From the NCBI RefSeq assembly GCF_000720115.1, contig NZ_JOIR01000003.1, positions 186,001 through 250,000 on the forward strand: a stretch of DNA of 64,000 bases. The letters run 5' to 3'. Positions 1 through 9,561 of this stretch are shown here, piece after piece. The notes under the pieces are model-generated. The model made no database searches and had not been told where the DNA came from. It saw only the letters and a list, made by a program, of their open reading frames with translations. Position 1 is the stretch's first letter. Each line of letters starts with the position of its first letter. The position numbers and the translations under genes were made by a program. Origin of the DNA: Streptomyces sp. NRRL F-2580. Lineage in GTDB: Bacteria > Actinomycetota > Actinomycetes > Streptomycetales > Streptomycetaceae.

Positions 1-79
1 CCGGGCCGGGAAGGGGGCAATGATCCGCGTCCGCCTGATGGGCGGGCACACGACGGGTTCCGGCCGTAGGCTGGCCTGC

Positions 80-712
80 ATGTCTACCCATGCGAAGCGT
101 GAACGTCTGTTGCTGGCGGACCTGTTGGAGGCGGCCGGACCGGAGGCCCCCACGCGGTGCGACGGCTGGACCTGCCGGGAGCTGGCCGCGCACGTCGTCG
201 TCCGGGAGCGGCGGCCGGACGCGGCGGGCGGGATCCTGCTGAACGTGCTGAAGGCCCGCCTGGACAAGGCCATGGAGGAGTACGCAGCCAAGCCGTACGA
301 GGAACTGATCCAGCTGATCCGCACCGGCCCGCCGCGGATGTCGGTGTACGCGCTGAAGCAGATCGACGAGGCGGCGAACGCGGTGGAGTTCTTCGTCCAC
401 GCGGAGGACGTCCGCCGGGCGCAGCCGGACTGGTCCCCGCGGGAACTGGACCCGGTGTTCTCGGACTCGCTGTGGTCCCGCCTGGAGAGGATGGCCCGCC
501 TGACGGGCCGCCGCTCCCCGGTGGGCTTGGTCCTGCGCCGCCCGAACGGCCAGACGGCGGTGGCGCACAAGGGTGCGCCGGTGGTGACGGTCACGGGCGA
601 GCCGGGCGAACTGACCCTGTTCTGCTTCGGCCGTCAGGACGCGGCCGACGTCTCCCTGGACGGGGAGAAGGAAGCCGTGGCGAAGTTGACGGTGGCGAAG
701 CTGGGCATCTGA
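80..712 (+). CDS. TIGR03085-like mycothiol-dependent/metal-binding protein
   Basis: A 210-aa protein of the maleylpyruvate-isomerase N-terminal (DinB-like, mycothiol-associated) superfamily. The N-terminal part carries the typical DGWT..ELAAHVVVRERRPDA stretch, where the His is a likely metal ligand. The family is common in mycothiol-making actinobacteria; the substrate is unknown. I chose the ATG at 80 because the family begins with a short leader before the helix; an upstream in-frame ATG at 20 adds 20 residues unlike the family. It converges on hisF across a strong hairpin. The family call is reasonable; the enzymatic role is inference. Confidence 0.75.
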   Translation: MSTHAKRERLLLADLLEAAGPEAPTRCDGWTCRELAAHVVVRERRPDAAGGILLNVLKARLDKAMEEYAAKPYEELIQLIRTGPPRMSVYALKQIDEAANAVEFFVHAEDVRRAQPDWSPRELDPVFSDSLWSRLERMARLTGRRSPVGLVLRRPNGQTAVAHKGAPVVTVTGEPGELTLFCFGRQDAADVSLDGEKEAVAKLTVAKLGI

Positions 713-746
713 CCCTGCGGGCCCGGGCTGAAAGATCGCCTCAACT

Positions 747-777
747 CCGGCGGGGCTGGAAAATCCAGCCCCGCCGG
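747..777. terminator. Bidirectional hairpin between the TIGR03085 gene and hisF
   Basis: A perfect 14-bp inverted repeat (747–760 / 764–777) with an AAA loop lies between two convergent genes. The arms are the CCGGCGGGGCTG half of the dispersed GC-rich repeat found elsewhere in the window. No clear U-tract follows, as is common in Streptomyces. Confidence 0.6.
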
Positions 778-850
778 CGGGCACCTCCCAGCGGTGGCTG
801 GGGGAGTCTGAGGCGCGGGTCCCGGCAGGGCCCGGGCTCCGCGCAGCGGC

Positions 851-1606
851 CTAGCGGACGGGGTGCCCTGCGTCCCGCAGCGCGGCCTTGACCTCGGAGA
901 TCCGCAGGTCGCCGAAGTGGAACACCGACGCCGCCAGCACGGCATCCGCACCCGCCTCGATCGCCGGCGCGAAGTGCGCGAGCGCCCCCGCACCGCCCGA
1001 CGCGATCACCGGCACGGTCACGTGCTTGCGTACGGCCGCGATCATCTCCGTGTCGTAGCCGTCCTTCGTCCCGTCCGCGTCCATGGAGTTCAGCAGGATC
1101 TCCCCGGCGCCCAGCTCGGCCGCCCGGTGGGCCCACTCGACGGCGTCGATGCCGGTGCCCCGGCGGCCGCCGTGCGTGGTGACCTCGAAGGAGCCCGAAT
1201 CGGTCCGGCGGGCGTCGACCGACAGCACGAGGACCTGACGGCCGAAGCGCTCCGCGATCTCCTGGATCAGCTCGGGGCGGGCGATGGCGGCGGTGTTGAC
1301 GCCGACCTTGTCCGCGCCGGCCCGCAGCAGCTTGTCCACGTCGTCCGCCCTGCGGACGCCGCCGCCGACGGTGAGCGGGATGAAGACCTGCTCGGCGGTC
1401 CTGCGCACCACGTCGTACGTGGTCTCGCGGTTGCCTGAGGAGGCGGTGATGTCGAGGAAGGTCAGCTCGTCGGCGCCTTCGGCGTCGTACAGCTTGGCCA
1501 TCTCCACCGGGTCACCGGCGTCGCGCAGGTTCTGGAAGTTGACGCCCTTGACGACCCGGCCGTTGTCCACGTCCAGGCAGGGGATCACGCGTACGGCGAG
1601 GCTCAT
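851..1606 (-). CDS. hisF: Imidazole glycerol phosphate synthase, cyclase subunit
   Basis: A 251-aa TIM barrel that joins PRFAR and ammonia from HisH to give IGP and AICAR in histidine synthesis. The family catalytic aspartates are visible: Asp12 in [14 protein letters not shown] and Asp131 in SVDARR. The GGGVRR and [15 protein letters not shown] phosphate-binding motifs are present. It is the last gene of the minus-strand his operon, and its start overlaps the end of the RidA gene by 4 bases. The partner glutaminase hisH lies two genes upstream. Length and motifs are typical. Confidence 0.97.
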   Translation of the reverse strand: MSLAVRVIPCLDVDNGRVVKGVNFQNLRDAGDPVEMAKLYDAEGADELTFLDITASSGNRETTYDVVRRTAEQVFIPLTVGGGVRRADDVDKLLRAGADKVGVNTAAIARPELIQEIAERFGRQVLVLSVDARRTDSGSFEVTTHGGRRGTGIDAVEWAHRAAELGAGEILLNSMDADGTKDGYDTEMIAAVRKHVTVPVIASGGAGALAHFAPAIEAGADAVLAASVFHFGDLRISEVKAALRDAGHPVR

Positions 1607-1989
1607 CCGGCCACCGCCCCGTACGCCTCGACCTCCACCTCGACGACCATCGAGGAGTCGACGAAGCCGGAGACGATGAGCATGGTCGCGGCCGGGCGGA
1701 CCGCGTCGAAGAGTTCCTTGTGCGCGCGGCCCACCTCGTCCACGTCGCGGGCGTGCGTCAGGTACATGCGGGTGCGGACGACGTCCTCGGGGCCGAGCCC
1801 GGCCTGGGCGAGGGCCTTGAAGGCGACGCCGAAGGCCGCGACGGTCTGGTCGTACGGACCGCCCGCGTCGGCCGCGGTGCAGCCGGAGACGAGCACGAGC
1901 CCGTTCGGCAGCTGCACGGCGCGGGAGTACGCGATGACGTCCTCGTAGGGGCCACCGGAGGAGATGCGGCGTACTTCTGCGGAGCTCAT
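1603..1989 (-). CDS. RidA (YjgF/YER057c/UK114) family protein
   Basis: A 128-aa RidA-family protein. The family hydrolyses reactive enamine/imine intermediates, such as 2-aminoacrylate released by PLP enzymes. Typical segments are [20 protein letters not shown] near the N terminus and [18 protein letters not shown] in the middle. The ATG at 1989 overlaps the priA stop (ATGA), and its own stop overlaps the hisF start, so it is translationally coupled inside the his operon. Why a RidA protein sits here is unknown; protecting histidine enzymes or handling PLP by-products is inference. Confidence 0.88.
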   Translation of the reverse strand: MSSAEVRRISSGGPYEDVIAYSRAVQLPNGLVLVSGCTAADAGGPYDQTVAAFGVAFKALAQAGLGPEDVVRTRMYLTHARDVDEVGRAHKELFDAVRPAATMLIVSGFVDSSMVVEVEVEAYGAVAG

Positions 1990-2723
1990 GCGGAGACCAC
2001 CTTCAGGGCTTCTTCCAGGGTGAAGGCCTTGGCGTACAGGGCCTTGCCGACGATCGCGCCTTCGACGCCCAGCGGCACCAGCTCGGCCAGGGCCCGCAGG
2101 TCGTCGAGGGAGGAGATGCCGCCGGAGGCGACGACGGGCCGGTCGGTGGCGGCGCAGACGTTCTTCAGCAGCTCCAGGTTGGGGCCGGTGAGCGTGCCGT
2201 CCTTGCCGATGTCGGTGACGACGTAGCGGGCGCAGCCCTCGGAGTCCAGGCGCGCGAGGGTCTTGTACAGGTCGCCGCCCTCGCTGGTCCAGCCGCGGCC
2301 CTTGAGGGTGGTGCCGCGCACGTCGAGGCCGACCGCGATCTTGTCGCCGTGCTCGGCGATGGCCTTGGCGGCCCACTCGGGGGTCTCCAGGGCGGCGGTG
2401 CCGAGGTTGACGCGGGTGCAGCCGGTGGCGAGGGCCGCGGCGAGCGAGGCGTCGTCGCGGATGCCGCCGGAGAGCTCGACCTTGATGTCCATGGCGCCGG
2501 TGATCTCGGCGACCAGGGCGCGGTTGTCACCGGTGCCGAAGGCCGCGTCGAGGTCGACCAGGTGCAGCCATTCGGCGCCGGAGCGCTGCCAGGCGAGGGC
2601 GGCCTCCAGCGGGGAGCCGTAGGAGGTCTCGCTGCCGGATACCCCGTGCACGAGGCGGACGGCCTGACCGTCGCGGACGTCGACCGCGGGGAGGAGTTCC
2701 AGCTTCGCTGAGGACACGGTCAT
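1986..2723 (-). CDS. priA: Bifunctional phosphoribosyl isomerase A (HisA/TrpF)
   Basis: A 245-aa (beta-alpha)8 isomerase. In actinobacteria without trpF, this enzyme (PriA) isomerises both ProFAR (histidine) and PRA (tryptophan). Catalytic Asp residues are visible at Asp15 ([10 protein letters not shown]) and Asp171 ([12 protein letters not shown]), with the PriA-type [15 protein letters not shown] around Asp134. The ATG at 2723 touches the hisH stop (TGATG), and the stop overlaps the RidA start. Dual function is inferred from family and taxon; no trpF is in this window. Confidence 0.93.
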   Translation of the reverse strand: MTVSSAKLELLPAVDVRDGQAVRLVHGVSGSETSYGSPLEAALAWQRSGAEWLHLVDLDAAFGTGDNRALVAEITGAMDIKVELSGGIRDDASLAAALATGCTRVNLGTAALETPEWAAKAIAEHGDKIAVGLDVRGTTLKGRGWTSEGGDLYKTLARLDSEGCARYVVTDIGKDGTLTGPNLELLKNVCAATDRPVVASGGISSLDDLRALAELVPLGVEGAIVGKALYAKAFTLEEALKVVSA

Positions 2724-3373
2724 CACAGGGTCTCGATCCAGTTGGTGAGGAGCTGGGCGCCGGCGTCGCCGGACTTCTCGGGGTGGAACTGGGTGGCCCA
2801 CAGGGCCCCGTTCTCCACCGCCGCGACGAAGCGTTCGCCGTGGGTGGCCCAGGTGACCTTGGGGGCGCGGATGAGCGGGTTGGTGGTCTCCAGGCTCCAC
2901 TCGCGCGCCGCGTAGGAGTGCACGAAGTAGAAGCGGGCGTCGGCGTCCAGGCCGGCGAAGGCCTGGGTGTCGGCCGGGGCCTCGACGGTGTTCCAGCCCA
3001 TGTGGGGGACGATCGGGGCCTTGAGCGGGCCGACCGTGCCGGGCCACTCGTCCAGGCCCTCGGTCTCCACGCCGTGCTCGATGCCGCGTTCGAAGAGGAT
3101 CTGCATGCCGACGCAGATGCCCATGACCGGGCGGCCGCCGGAGAGCCGGCGGCCGATGATCCAGTCGCCGCGGGCCCCGCGCAGGCCCTTCATGCAGGCG
3201 GAGAAGGCGCCGACGCCGGGGACGAGGAGTCCGTCGGCGTCCATGGCCTTGTCGTAGTCACGGGTGATCTCGACGTCGGCGCCGACGCGGGCGAGGGCGC
3301 GCTCGGCGGAGCGGACGTTGCCGAAGCCGTAGTCGAAGACGACGACCTTCTTGGTGGGGCGTGCTGTGCTCAT
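2723..3373 (-). CDS. hisH: Imidazole glycerol phosphate synthase, glutaminase subunit
   Basis: A 216-aa class I glutamine amidotransferase that supplies ammonia to HisF. The nucleophile is Cys87 in MGICVGMQ, and the His-Glu pair is in QFHPEKSG near the C terminus. The start chosen is the ATG at 3373 (MSTARPTKK), which overlaps the stop of the upstream 55-aa membrane-protein gene (ATGA). An upstream in-frame ATG would run into that gene. Confidence 0.96.
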   Translation of the reverse strand: MSTARPTKKVVVFDYGFGNVRSAERALARVGADVEITRDYDKAMDADGLLVPGVGAFSACMKGLRGARGDWIIGRRLSGGRPVMGICVGMQILFERGIEHGVETEGLDEWPGTVGPLKAPIVPHMGWNTVEAPADTQAFAGLDADARFYFVHSYAAREWSLETTNPLIRAPKVTWATHGERFVAAVENGALWATQFHPEKSGDAGAQLLTNWIETL

Positions 3374-3537
3374 TCCCAGATTCCTTGGATCCGCAGGACT
3401 CCGGCGGCGAGGCACATCGCGGAGCCGATGGCGAGCAGGACGATGACCGACATCGGCATCTTCTGCTTGTGGAAGGAGTAGACGCCGCCGGCCAGGAACA
3501 GGCCGAGGACGATCAGGATGGTGTTGAGGCCGTTCAC
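3370..3537 (-). CDS. Small membrane protein inside the his operon
   Basis: A 55-aa protein starting at GTG 3537 ([18 protein letters not shown]...), two bases downstream of the hisB stop and overlapping the hisH start by 4 bases. Two hydrophobic segments (about residues 4–19 and 28–46) flank a short polar loop YSFHKQKMP, so it looks like a helical hairpin. It has no recognisable domain. Its tight coupling on both sides argues that it is a real, co-translated gene. The role is unknown. Confidence 0.8.
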   Translation of the reverse strand: MNGLNTILIVLGLFLAGGVYSFHKQKMPMSVIVLLAIGSAMCLAAGVLRIQGIWE

Positions 3538-3539
3538 GG

Positions 3540-4133
3540 CTAGAGGGCGCCCTTCGTGGAGGGCAGGATGCCGGCCGCGCGCGGGTCGAACTCGGCGGCG
3601 TAGCGCAGGGCCCGGGCGAGGGCCTTGAACTGGCACTCCACGATGTGGTGGGCGTTGCGCCCGTACGGGACGTGGACGTGCAGGGCGATCTGGGCCTGTG
3701 CGACGAAGGACTCCAGGATGTGCCGGGTCATCGTGGTGTCGTACTCGCCGATCATCGGCGCCATGTTCTCGGGCTCGGTGTGCACGAGGTAGGGGCGGCC
3801 GGACAGGTCGACGGTCACCTGGGCGAGGGACTCGTCGAGCGGCACGGTGCAGTTGCCGAAGCGGTAGATGCCGACCTTGTCGCCGAGGGCCTGCTTGAAG
3901 GCGGCGCCGAGCGCGAGGGCGGTGTCCTCGATGGTGTGGTGGCTGTCGATGTGCAGGTCGCCGTCCGTCTTGACCGTGAGGTCGAAGAGGCCGTGGCGGC
4001 CGAGCTGGTCGAGCATGTGGTCGTAGAAGCCCACGCCGGTCGAGACGTCGACCTTGCCGGTGCCGTCGAGGTTTATCTCGACGAGGACCGAGGTCTCCTT
4101 GGTGGTCCGTTCGACCCGTCCGATGCGGCTCAT
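3540..4133 (-). CDS. hisB: Imidazoleglycerol-phosphate dehydratase
   Basis: A 197-aa monofunctional IGP dehydratase of the histidine pathway. The manganese-ligand motifs of the family are present: [25 protein letters not shown] and [20 protein letters not shown]. There is no fused phosphatase domain, as usual in actinobacteria. The ATG at 4133 overlaps the hisC stop by 4 bases. Confidence 0.97.
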   Translation of the reverse strand: MSRIGRVERTTKETSVLVEINLDGTGKVDVSTGVGFYDHMLDQLGRHGLFDLTVKTDGDLHIDSHHTIEDTALALGAAFKQALGDKVGIYRFGNCTVPLDESLAQVTVDLSGRPYLVHTEPENMAPMIGEYDTTMTRHILESFVAQAQIALHVHVPYGRNAHHIVECQFKALARALRYAAEFDPRAAGILPSTKGAL

Positions 4134-5236
4134 GCGTGCTGCTCCTTCTTCAGTGCGCGAACCGCTTCCAGGAACGCGTCGTTCTCTGCCGGGGTGCCGG
4201 CGGTGACGCGCAGCCACCCCGGTACTCCGTTGTCACGGACCAGGACACCCTGGTCGAGGATCTTCTGCCATGCGGTGTGGGAGTCGTCGAACTTGCCGAA
4301 CTGGATGAAGTTCGCGTCGGAGTCGGTGACCTCGTAGCCGATGGCCCGCAGTTCGACGACCAGCCGGTCCCGTTCGGCCTTGAGCTGCTCGACGTAGCCC
4401 AGCAGGGTGTCGGTGTGCTCCAGGGCGGCCAGCGCGGTGGCCTGGGTGACGGCCGACAGGTGGTACGGCAGGCGCACCAGCTGGACGGCGTCGACGACGG
4501 CGGGGTGCGCGGCCAGGTAGCCCAGGCGCAGACCGGCGGCGCCGAAGGCCTTGGACATGGTCCGGGAGATCACCAGGTTCGGGCGGCCCTCGATGAGGGG
4601 CAGCAGCGAGGCGCGGTGGCTGAATTCCACGTACGCCTCGTCCACGATCACGAGGGAGGGCTTGGCGGCCTGGGCGGCCTCGTAGAGGGCCAGGACCGTC
4701 TCCGCCTCGACCGCGGTACCCGTGGGGTTGTTCGGCGAGGTGATGAAGACGACGTCGGGGGTGTGCTCGGCGATCGCCTGCTCCGCCGCCGCCACGTCGA
4801 TGGTGAAGTCCTCCCGGCGCGGGCCGGAGATCCACCCGGTGCCGGTGCCGCGGGAGATCAGTGCGTGCATCGAGTACGAGGGCTCGAAGCCGAGGGCGGT
4901 GCGGCCGGGTCCGCCGAAGGTCTGCAGCAGCTGCTGGAGGACCTCGTTGGAGCCGTTGGCGGCCCAGACGTTCTCCTTGGCGACCGGGTGCTTGCCGGTA
5001 CGGGTGAGGTAGGCGGCCAGCTCGGTGCGCAGCTCGACCGCGTCCCGGTCCGGGTAGCGGTTGAGGGTGCGGGCGGCCTCGGCCACCCGCTCGGCGATCC
5101 GCGCGACGAGCTCGGCGGGGAGCTCGTACGGGTTCTCGTTGGTGTTCAGCTGGACGGGCACGTCCAGCTGGGGGGCGCCGTACGGGGTCTTGCCGCGCAG
5201 CTCGTCCCGGATGGGGAGGTCGTCAATGCCGGTCAC
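4130..5236 (-). CDS. hisC: Histidinol-phosphate aminotransferase
   Basis: A 368-aa PLP class I/II aminotransferase. LNTNENPYE is the family N-terminal signature, and the PLP lysine is in [17 protein letters not shown] (about residue 228). I chose GTG 5236 ([15 protein letters not shown]), which overlaps the hisD stop as GTGA. The in-frame ATG at 5254 would add 6 residues and overlap hisD further. It is coupled to hisB downstream. Confidence 0.95.
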   Translation of the reverse strand: MTGIDDLPIRDELRGKTPYGAPQLDVPVQLNTNENPYELPAELVARIAERVAEAARTLNRYPDRDAVELRTELAAYLTRTGKHPVAKENVWAANGSNEVLQQLLQTFGGPGRTALGFEPSYSMHALISRGTGTGWISGPRREDFTIDVAAAEQAIAEHTPDVVFITSPNNPTGTAVEAETVLALYEAAQAAKPSLVIVDEAYVEFSHRASLLPLIEGRPNLVISRTMSKAFGAAGLRLGYLAAHPAVVDAVQLVRLPYHLSAVTQATALAALEHTDTLLGYVEQLKAERDRLVVELRAIGYEVTDSDANFIQFGKFDDSHTAWQKILDQGVLVRDNGVPGWLRVTAGTPAENDAFLEAVRALKKEQHA

Positions 5237-6555
5237 GCGGGGGGAACCTTCCATCCGAAGCGGGCCTTGAGGGCGGCGCCGTGCGCCGGCAGGTCCTCGG
5301 CCTCCGCGAGGGTCACCACGTGGTGGGTGACGTCGGCGAGGGCGTCCCGCGTGTAGTCGACGATGTGGATGCCGCGCAGGAAGGACTGCACGGACAGGCC
5401 GGAGGAGTGGCAGGCGCAGCCGCCGGTGGGCAGCACGTGGTTCGACCCGGCGCAGTAGTCGCCGAGCGAGACCGGGGACCACGGGCCGACGAAGATCGCG
5501 CCGGCGTTGCGGACGCGGGCGGCCCAGGCGGCGGCGTCGGCGGTCTGGATCTCCAGGTGCTCGGCGCCGTACGCGTCGACGACCTTGAGGCCGTCCTCCA
5601 GGCTGTCGACCAGCACGATCGCGGACTGCTTGCCGGCGAGTGCGGGCTTGATCCGGTCCTCGACGTGCTTGGTCGCGGCGACCTGCGGCTCCAGCTCCCG
5701 CTCGACCGCGTCCGCGAGCTCGGCGGAGTCGGTGACGAGGACGGCGGCGGCCAGCGGGTCGTGCTCGGCCTGGCTGATCAGGTCGGCGGCGACGTGCACC
5801 GGGTCGGCCGTGGAGTCCGCGAGGACCGCGATCTCGGTCGGGCCGGCCTCGGTGTCGATGCCGATCTTCCCGGTGAAGTAGCGCTTGGCGGCGGCGACCC
5901 AGATGTTGCCGGGGCCGGTCACCATGTTGACCGGGAGGCAGTCCTCGGTGCCGTACGCGAACATCGCGACGGCGACGGCGCCGCCGGCCGCGTACACCTC
6001 GTCGACGCCCAGCAGCGCGCACGCGGCGAGGATCGTCGGGTGCGGCAGGCCGCCGAACTCCCTCTGCGGCGGGGACGCGAGCGCGATCGACTCGACGCCC
6101 GCCTCCTGGGCCGGTACGACGTTCATGACGACGGAGGAGGGGTACACCGAGCGGCCGCCCGGGGCGTACAGGCCCACGCGCTCCACCGGAACCCACTTCT
6201 CGGTCACCGTTCCGCCGGGGACCACCTGGGTGGTGTGCTCGGTGCGGCGCTGGTTGCGGTGCACGATCCGGGCGCGCCGGATCGACTCCTCCAGGGCGGC
6301 GCGGACGGCCGGGTCCAGCTGCTCCAGGGCGGCCTTGACGGCCTCCGCGGGCACCCGGACCTGCGAGAGCTCGACCCCGTCGAACTTCTGCGCGTACTCG
6401 ATCAGCGCCGCCGTGCCGCGATGATGGACGTCCTCGCAGATGGGCCGCACCTTCTCCAGGGCGGCTTCTACGTCGAACTCGGCACGGGGCAGCAGATCGC
6501 GCAGGGCGCCACCCTCGGGGAGGGCGTCACCGCGCAGGTCGATACGAGAGATCAC
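5233..6555 (-). CDS. hisD: Histidinol dehydrogenase
   Basis: A 440-aa enzyme that oxidises histidinol to histidine in two NAD-dependent steps. Family signatures are visible: [27 protein letters not shown], and the metal-site region SNHVLPTGG...SGLSVQSF. It is the first gene of the his operon. The only plausible start is GTG 6555, because an in-frame TGA lies 15 bases upstream. This GTG lies inside a GGAGGTGATC sequence matching the 16S rRNA tail (see separate entry). Confidence 0.96.
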   Translation of the reverse strand: MISRIDLRGDALPEGGALRDLLPRAEFDVEAALEKVRPICEDVHHRGTAALIEYAQKFDGVELSQVRVPAEAVKAALEQLDPAVRAALEESIRRARIVHRNQRRTEHTTQVVPGGTVTEKWVPVERVGLYAPGGRSVYPSSVVMNVVPAQEAGVESIALASPPQREFGGLPHPTILAACALLGVDEVYAAGGAVAVAMFAYGTEDCLPVNMVTGPGNIWVAAAKRYFTGKIGIDTEAGPTEIAVLADSTADPVHVAADLISQAEHDPLAAAVLVTDSAELADAVERELEPQVAATKHVEDRIKPALAGKQSAIVLVDSLEDGLKVVDAYGAEHLEIQTADAAAWAARVRNAGAIFVGPWSPVSLGDYCAGSNHVLPTGGCACHSSGLSVQSFLRGIHIVDYTRDALADVTHHVVTLAEAEDLPAHGAALKARFGWKVPPA

Positions 6556-6559
6556 CTCC
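6550..6559 (-). promoter_or_regulatory. Extended Shine–Dalgarno overlapping the hisD start codon
   Basis: Read on the minus strand, GGAGGTGATC is a 10-base complement of the conserved 16S rRNA 3' end (GATCACCTCC). The GTG start of hisD is the GTG within it, giving zero spacing. No ATG, GTG or TTG follows in frame within the next dozen codons. Leaderless initiation or a non-standard start are possible explanations. Confidence 0.55.
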
Positions 6560-6680
6560 CAATTCTCTCAGACCGCCTCGTGCCACCGTTCGCCCGTATC
6601 ACTGGCTGATACACGTCCCGGATGTCACAGGCGCCCGATAACTTTGATCTACACGTACATGTCAGCGGAGGGGGGCCGCC

Positions 6681-8279
6681 ATGACCGAGGCGCGCGCGGG
6701 CGAGGAACCGGCGGATCTCACCGCTTCCGAGCACCGCATGTGGGAGGCGTTCCGCACCGGCAGCGTCTGCGACCTCAGCGCCCGCGCAGCCGACCAGGAC
6801 GATCCGCACGCCGACCGCGTCTGGGGTCCGGGGCGCAGCGTCCGCGCCCAGGTGGTGGCCCTGCTGCTGCTCCACGGTCCGCCGCCGGTGCCGGGCCGGG
6901 TGGCCTCCCTCAAGCTGCGGGGCGTGCGGATCGCGGGGCGGCTGGATCTGTCCGGTGGCACGGTGGCCCCGTACGTGGAGCTCCAGTCCTGCCGCTTCGA
7001 CAGCGAGATCCAGCTGTCCGAGGCCCGCGTCGGCACGCTGCGCCTGATCAACTGCGCGATTCCGCGGCTGGAGGCGGCCCGCCTGCACACCGAGGGCGAC
7101 CTGCACCTGCCGCGCTGCCGGGTGGCGCGCGGGATCCGGCTGACCGACGCCCAGATCGGCACCGACCTGCTGGTCAGCCAGGCCGTGGTGCAGCGGGACA
7201 GCAAGGGCCGGGCGATCGCCGGCGACGGGATGTCGGTCGCGCAGGACTTCCAGGGCGAGCTGCTGGAGACGTACGGGGAGGTGAGCCTGCGCGGCGCCAA
7301 GGTCGGCGTGTCGATGAACCTGCGCGGGGCCGCCCTGCGCAACCCGTCCGGGCGGTACGCGCTGAACGCCCCGCAGTTGACCGTCGAGCGGACGCTGTAC
7401 CTGACCTCGATCGCGCTGGGCTACCTGCAGGGCGGGGACGGCTCCTCCACTCCCCCGTACGGGCTGGGGCCGACCCCGACGCGCGGGCAGCGGGCGCAGC
7501 GCTTCGAGTGCCGGGGCGGGCTGCGGCTGGACGACGGCCGCTTCGGGGACGCCATCGACTTCTACGGCGCGCGGTTCGAGCTCACGGACGAGCAGGAGAT
7601 ATCCCTGCGCCGGATCCAGACCCCCGAGCTCCGTTTCGTCGGGGAGCGGCCGGAGCACGGGCGTGTCGTGGTGTCCGGGGCCAAGGTGGTGAAGCTCGTC
7701 GACACCTCCACGAGCTGGCCGGGCCCGGGCGCGGTGTCCATCGAGGGGTTCGTCTACGAGAACCTCGCGCCCCGCGGCCACTTCCCGCTCGCCCGGCGCC
7801 TCGCCTGGGTGGCGGCGGCCACCCCCGAGTACTCCCCGGATCCGTACGAACGGCTGGCCGCCGTGCTGCGCGCCAGCGGCGAGGACGCGGACGCCCGCGA
7901 GGTGCTGCTGGCCAAGCAGCGGCGGCGCCGGACCACGCTGCCGCCGGGGCCGAAGGCGTGGGGGTACCTCCAGGACTGGACGGTGGTCTACGGGTACCGC
8001 CCGGGCCGGGCGGCGCTGTGGATGGCGGTGCTGTGGGCGGCGGGCGCGCTGATGTTCTCCCAGCACGAACCGCCGGCCCTCAAGGAGGACGAGCATCCGC
8101 AGTGGAGCGCCGCCCTGTACGCGCTGGATCTGCTGCTCCCGGTGATCGACCTCGGTCAGCAGGGCCAGTGGAAGCTGGAGGGCGGCTGGCAGTGGGGGGC
8201 GGCGGGCCTCGTCATCATGGGCTGGATCCTGGCCACGACGGTGGCCGCGGGAGCGTCCCGGCTGCTGAGGCGGGGGTGA
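6681..8279 (+). CDS. Beta-helix/pentapeptide-like membrane protein, function unknown
   Basis: A 532-aa protein divergent from the his operon. Residues about 65–360 are built of short repeating units such as LKLRGVRIAGRLDLSGG, VELQSCRFDSEIQLSEA and LRLINCAIPRLEAARLH, resembling pentapeptide-type right-handed beta-helix rungs. A charged linker with AVLRASGEDADAREVLLAKQRRRR follows. Then come hydrophobic segments at about 440–457, a re-entrant-like stretch near 478–492, and one at about 505–525. The overall picture is a soluble beta-solenoid anchored by C-terminal membrane helices. Similar proteins occur widely in Streptomyces, sometimes labelled oxidoreductase without visible support. No catalytic motif is recognised. 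Confidence 0.7.
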   Translation: MTEARAGEEPADLTASEHRMWEAFRTGSVCDLSARAADQDDPHADRVWGPGRSVRAQVVALLLLHGPPPVPGRVASLKLRGVRIAGRLDLSGGTVAPYVELQSCRFDSEIQLSEARVGTLRLINCAIPRLEAARLHTEGDLHLPRCRVARGIRLTDAQIGTDLLVSQAVVQRDSKGRAIAGDGMSVAQDFQGELLETYGEVSLRGAKVGVSMNLRGAALRNPSGRYALNAPQLTVERTLYLTSIALGYLQGGDGSSTPPYGLGPTPTRGQRAQRFECRGGLRLDDGRFGDAIDFYGARFELTDEQEISLRRIQTPELRFVGERPEHGRVVVSGAKVVKLVDTSTSWPGPGAVSIEGFVYENLAPRGHFPLARRLAWVAAATPEYSPDPYERLAAVLRASGEDADAREVLLAKQRRRRTTLPPGPKAWGYLQDWTVVYGYRPGRAALWMAVLWAAGALMFSQHEPPALKEDEHPQWSAALYALDLLLPVIDLGQQGQWKLEGGWQWGAAGLVIMGWILATTVAAGASRLLRRG

Positions 8280-8313
8280 CGGGGTCTGTGCCCGGGCCAT
8301 TACCCTGTGCCTC

Positions 8314-9051
8314 GTGACCACCGTTCGCCTGCCCCTCTTCCCGCTGAACTCGGTGCTGTTCCCGGGACTCGTCCTCCCGCTGAACATCTTCGAGGAGCGT
8401 TATCGCGCCATGATGCGCGAGCTGCTGAAGACCGGCGAGGAGGAACCGCGCCGGTTCGCGGTCGTGGCGATCCGCGACGGCCGTGAGGTCGCACCGACCG
8501 CGCCCGGCCTGCCGGACCAGACGGCCCTGCCCGAGCGCGGCCCCGCGGCGGGCTTCGGCTCCGACCCGATCCAGGCCTTCCACCGGGTGGGCTGCATCGC
8601 GGACGCGGCGACGATCCGGGAGCGGGAGGACGGCAGCTTCGAGGTCCTGGCGACCGGCACGACGCGGGTCCGCCTGCTGTCGGTCGACGCGTCCGGGCCC
8701 TTCCTGACGGCCGAGCTGGAAGAGCTCCCGGAGGACTCGGGCGACGGCGCGGGGGCCTTGGCCGAGGGGGTGCTGCGGGCGTTCCGCAACTACCAGAAGC
8801 GGCTGGCCGGGGCCCGCGAGCGGTCCCTGACGGGCGCGGAACTCCCCGATGAGCCGTCCGTGGTCTCCTACCTGGTGGCAGCGGCGGCGGTGCTGGACAT
8901 CCCCGCGAAGCAGCGGCTGCTGCAGGCCCCGGACACGGCGACACGGCTGGCCGAGGAACTGAAACTGCTGCGTGCGGAGACGGCGGTGATCCGCCACCTC
9001 CCGTCCCTGCCGGCGGTGGACCTGACCCGTGCCCCGACCAGCCCGAACTGA
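8314..9051 (+). CDS. LON peptidase N-terminal (substrate-binding) domain protein
   Basis: A 245-aa protein beginning at GTG 8314 with the Lon-N signature LPLFPLNSVLFPGLVLPLNIFEERYR, followed by the Lon substrate-binding fold (residues about 3–200). The AAA+ and protease domains of Lon are absent, so it is a stand-alone domain, as is common in actinobacteria. Its role is unproven; recognising unfolded protein as an adaptor is inference. The next gene starts 10 bases downstream and may be co-transcribed. Confidence 0.88.
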   Translation: MTTVRLPLFPLNSVLFPGLVLPLNIFEERYRAMMRELLKTGEEEPRRFAVVAIRDGREVAPTAPGLPDQTALPERGPAAGFGSDPIQAFHRVGCIADAATIREREDGSFEVLATGTTRVRLLSVDASGPFLTAELEELPEDSGDGAGALAEGVLRAFRNYQKRLAGARERSLTGAELPDEPSVVSYLVAAAAVLDIPAKQRLLQAPDTATRLAEELKLLRAETAVIRHLPSLPAVDLTRAPTSPN

Positions 9052-9061
9052 CGGATCACCG

Positions 9062-9556
9062 ATGGCGAAGAAGACGAAGCAGGCGGCCGGCACCCCGGCG
9101 GTCGTCGCTCTCACGGCGGCAGGCGTCCCGTTCACCACGCACGCGTACGAGCACGACCCGGCGCACCCCTCGTACGGCGAGGAGGCGGCGCAGGCGCTCG
9201 GTGTCTCGCCCGCGCAGGTGTTCAAGACCCTCGTCGCCGATGTGGACGGGGTCCTGACGGTGGCGGTGGTCCCGGTCTCGGGGTCCCTGGACCTGAAGGC
9301 GCTGGCGACGGCGGTCGGCGGCAAGCGGGCGGCGATGGCCGATCCCGCGCTGGCGGAGCGCACCACGGGTTACGTGCGCGGCGGCATCTCGCCGCTGGGA
9401 CAGCGCAAGCGGCTGCGCACGGTGCTCGACGCGTCGGCTTCGGGGCACGCCACGATCTGCGTCTCGGCCGGCCGCCGGGGCCTGGAGGTCGAGCTCGCCC
9501 CGTCGGACCTGACCACCCTCACCTCGGCGGTCCTGGCCCCGATCGCCCGTTCCTGA
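9062..9556 (+). CDS. YbaK/EbsC-type aminoacyl-tRNA deacylase (Cys-tRNA(Pro) deacylase)
   Basis: A 164-aa protein of the YbaK/prolyl-tRNA editing superfamily. These enzymes clear mischarged Cys-tRNA(Pro). Family hallmarks are THAYEHDPAHPSYGEEAA, QVFKTLVAD with the conserved Lys, and GGISPLGQRKRLRTVLD. I chose ATG 9062 (MAKKTKQAAGTPA) rather than the longer start overlapping the Lon-N gene. It ends 5 bases from the convergent membrane-protein gene. Confidence 0.9.
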   Translation: MAKKTKQAAGTPAVVALTAAGVPFTTHAYEHDPAHPSYGEEAAQALGVSPAQVFKTLVADVDGVLTVAVVPVSGSLDLKALATAVGGKRAAMADPALAERTTGYVRGGISPLGQRKRLRTVLDASASGHATICVSAGRRGLEVELAPSDLTTLTSAVLAPIARS

Positions 9557-9561
9557 CGTTC

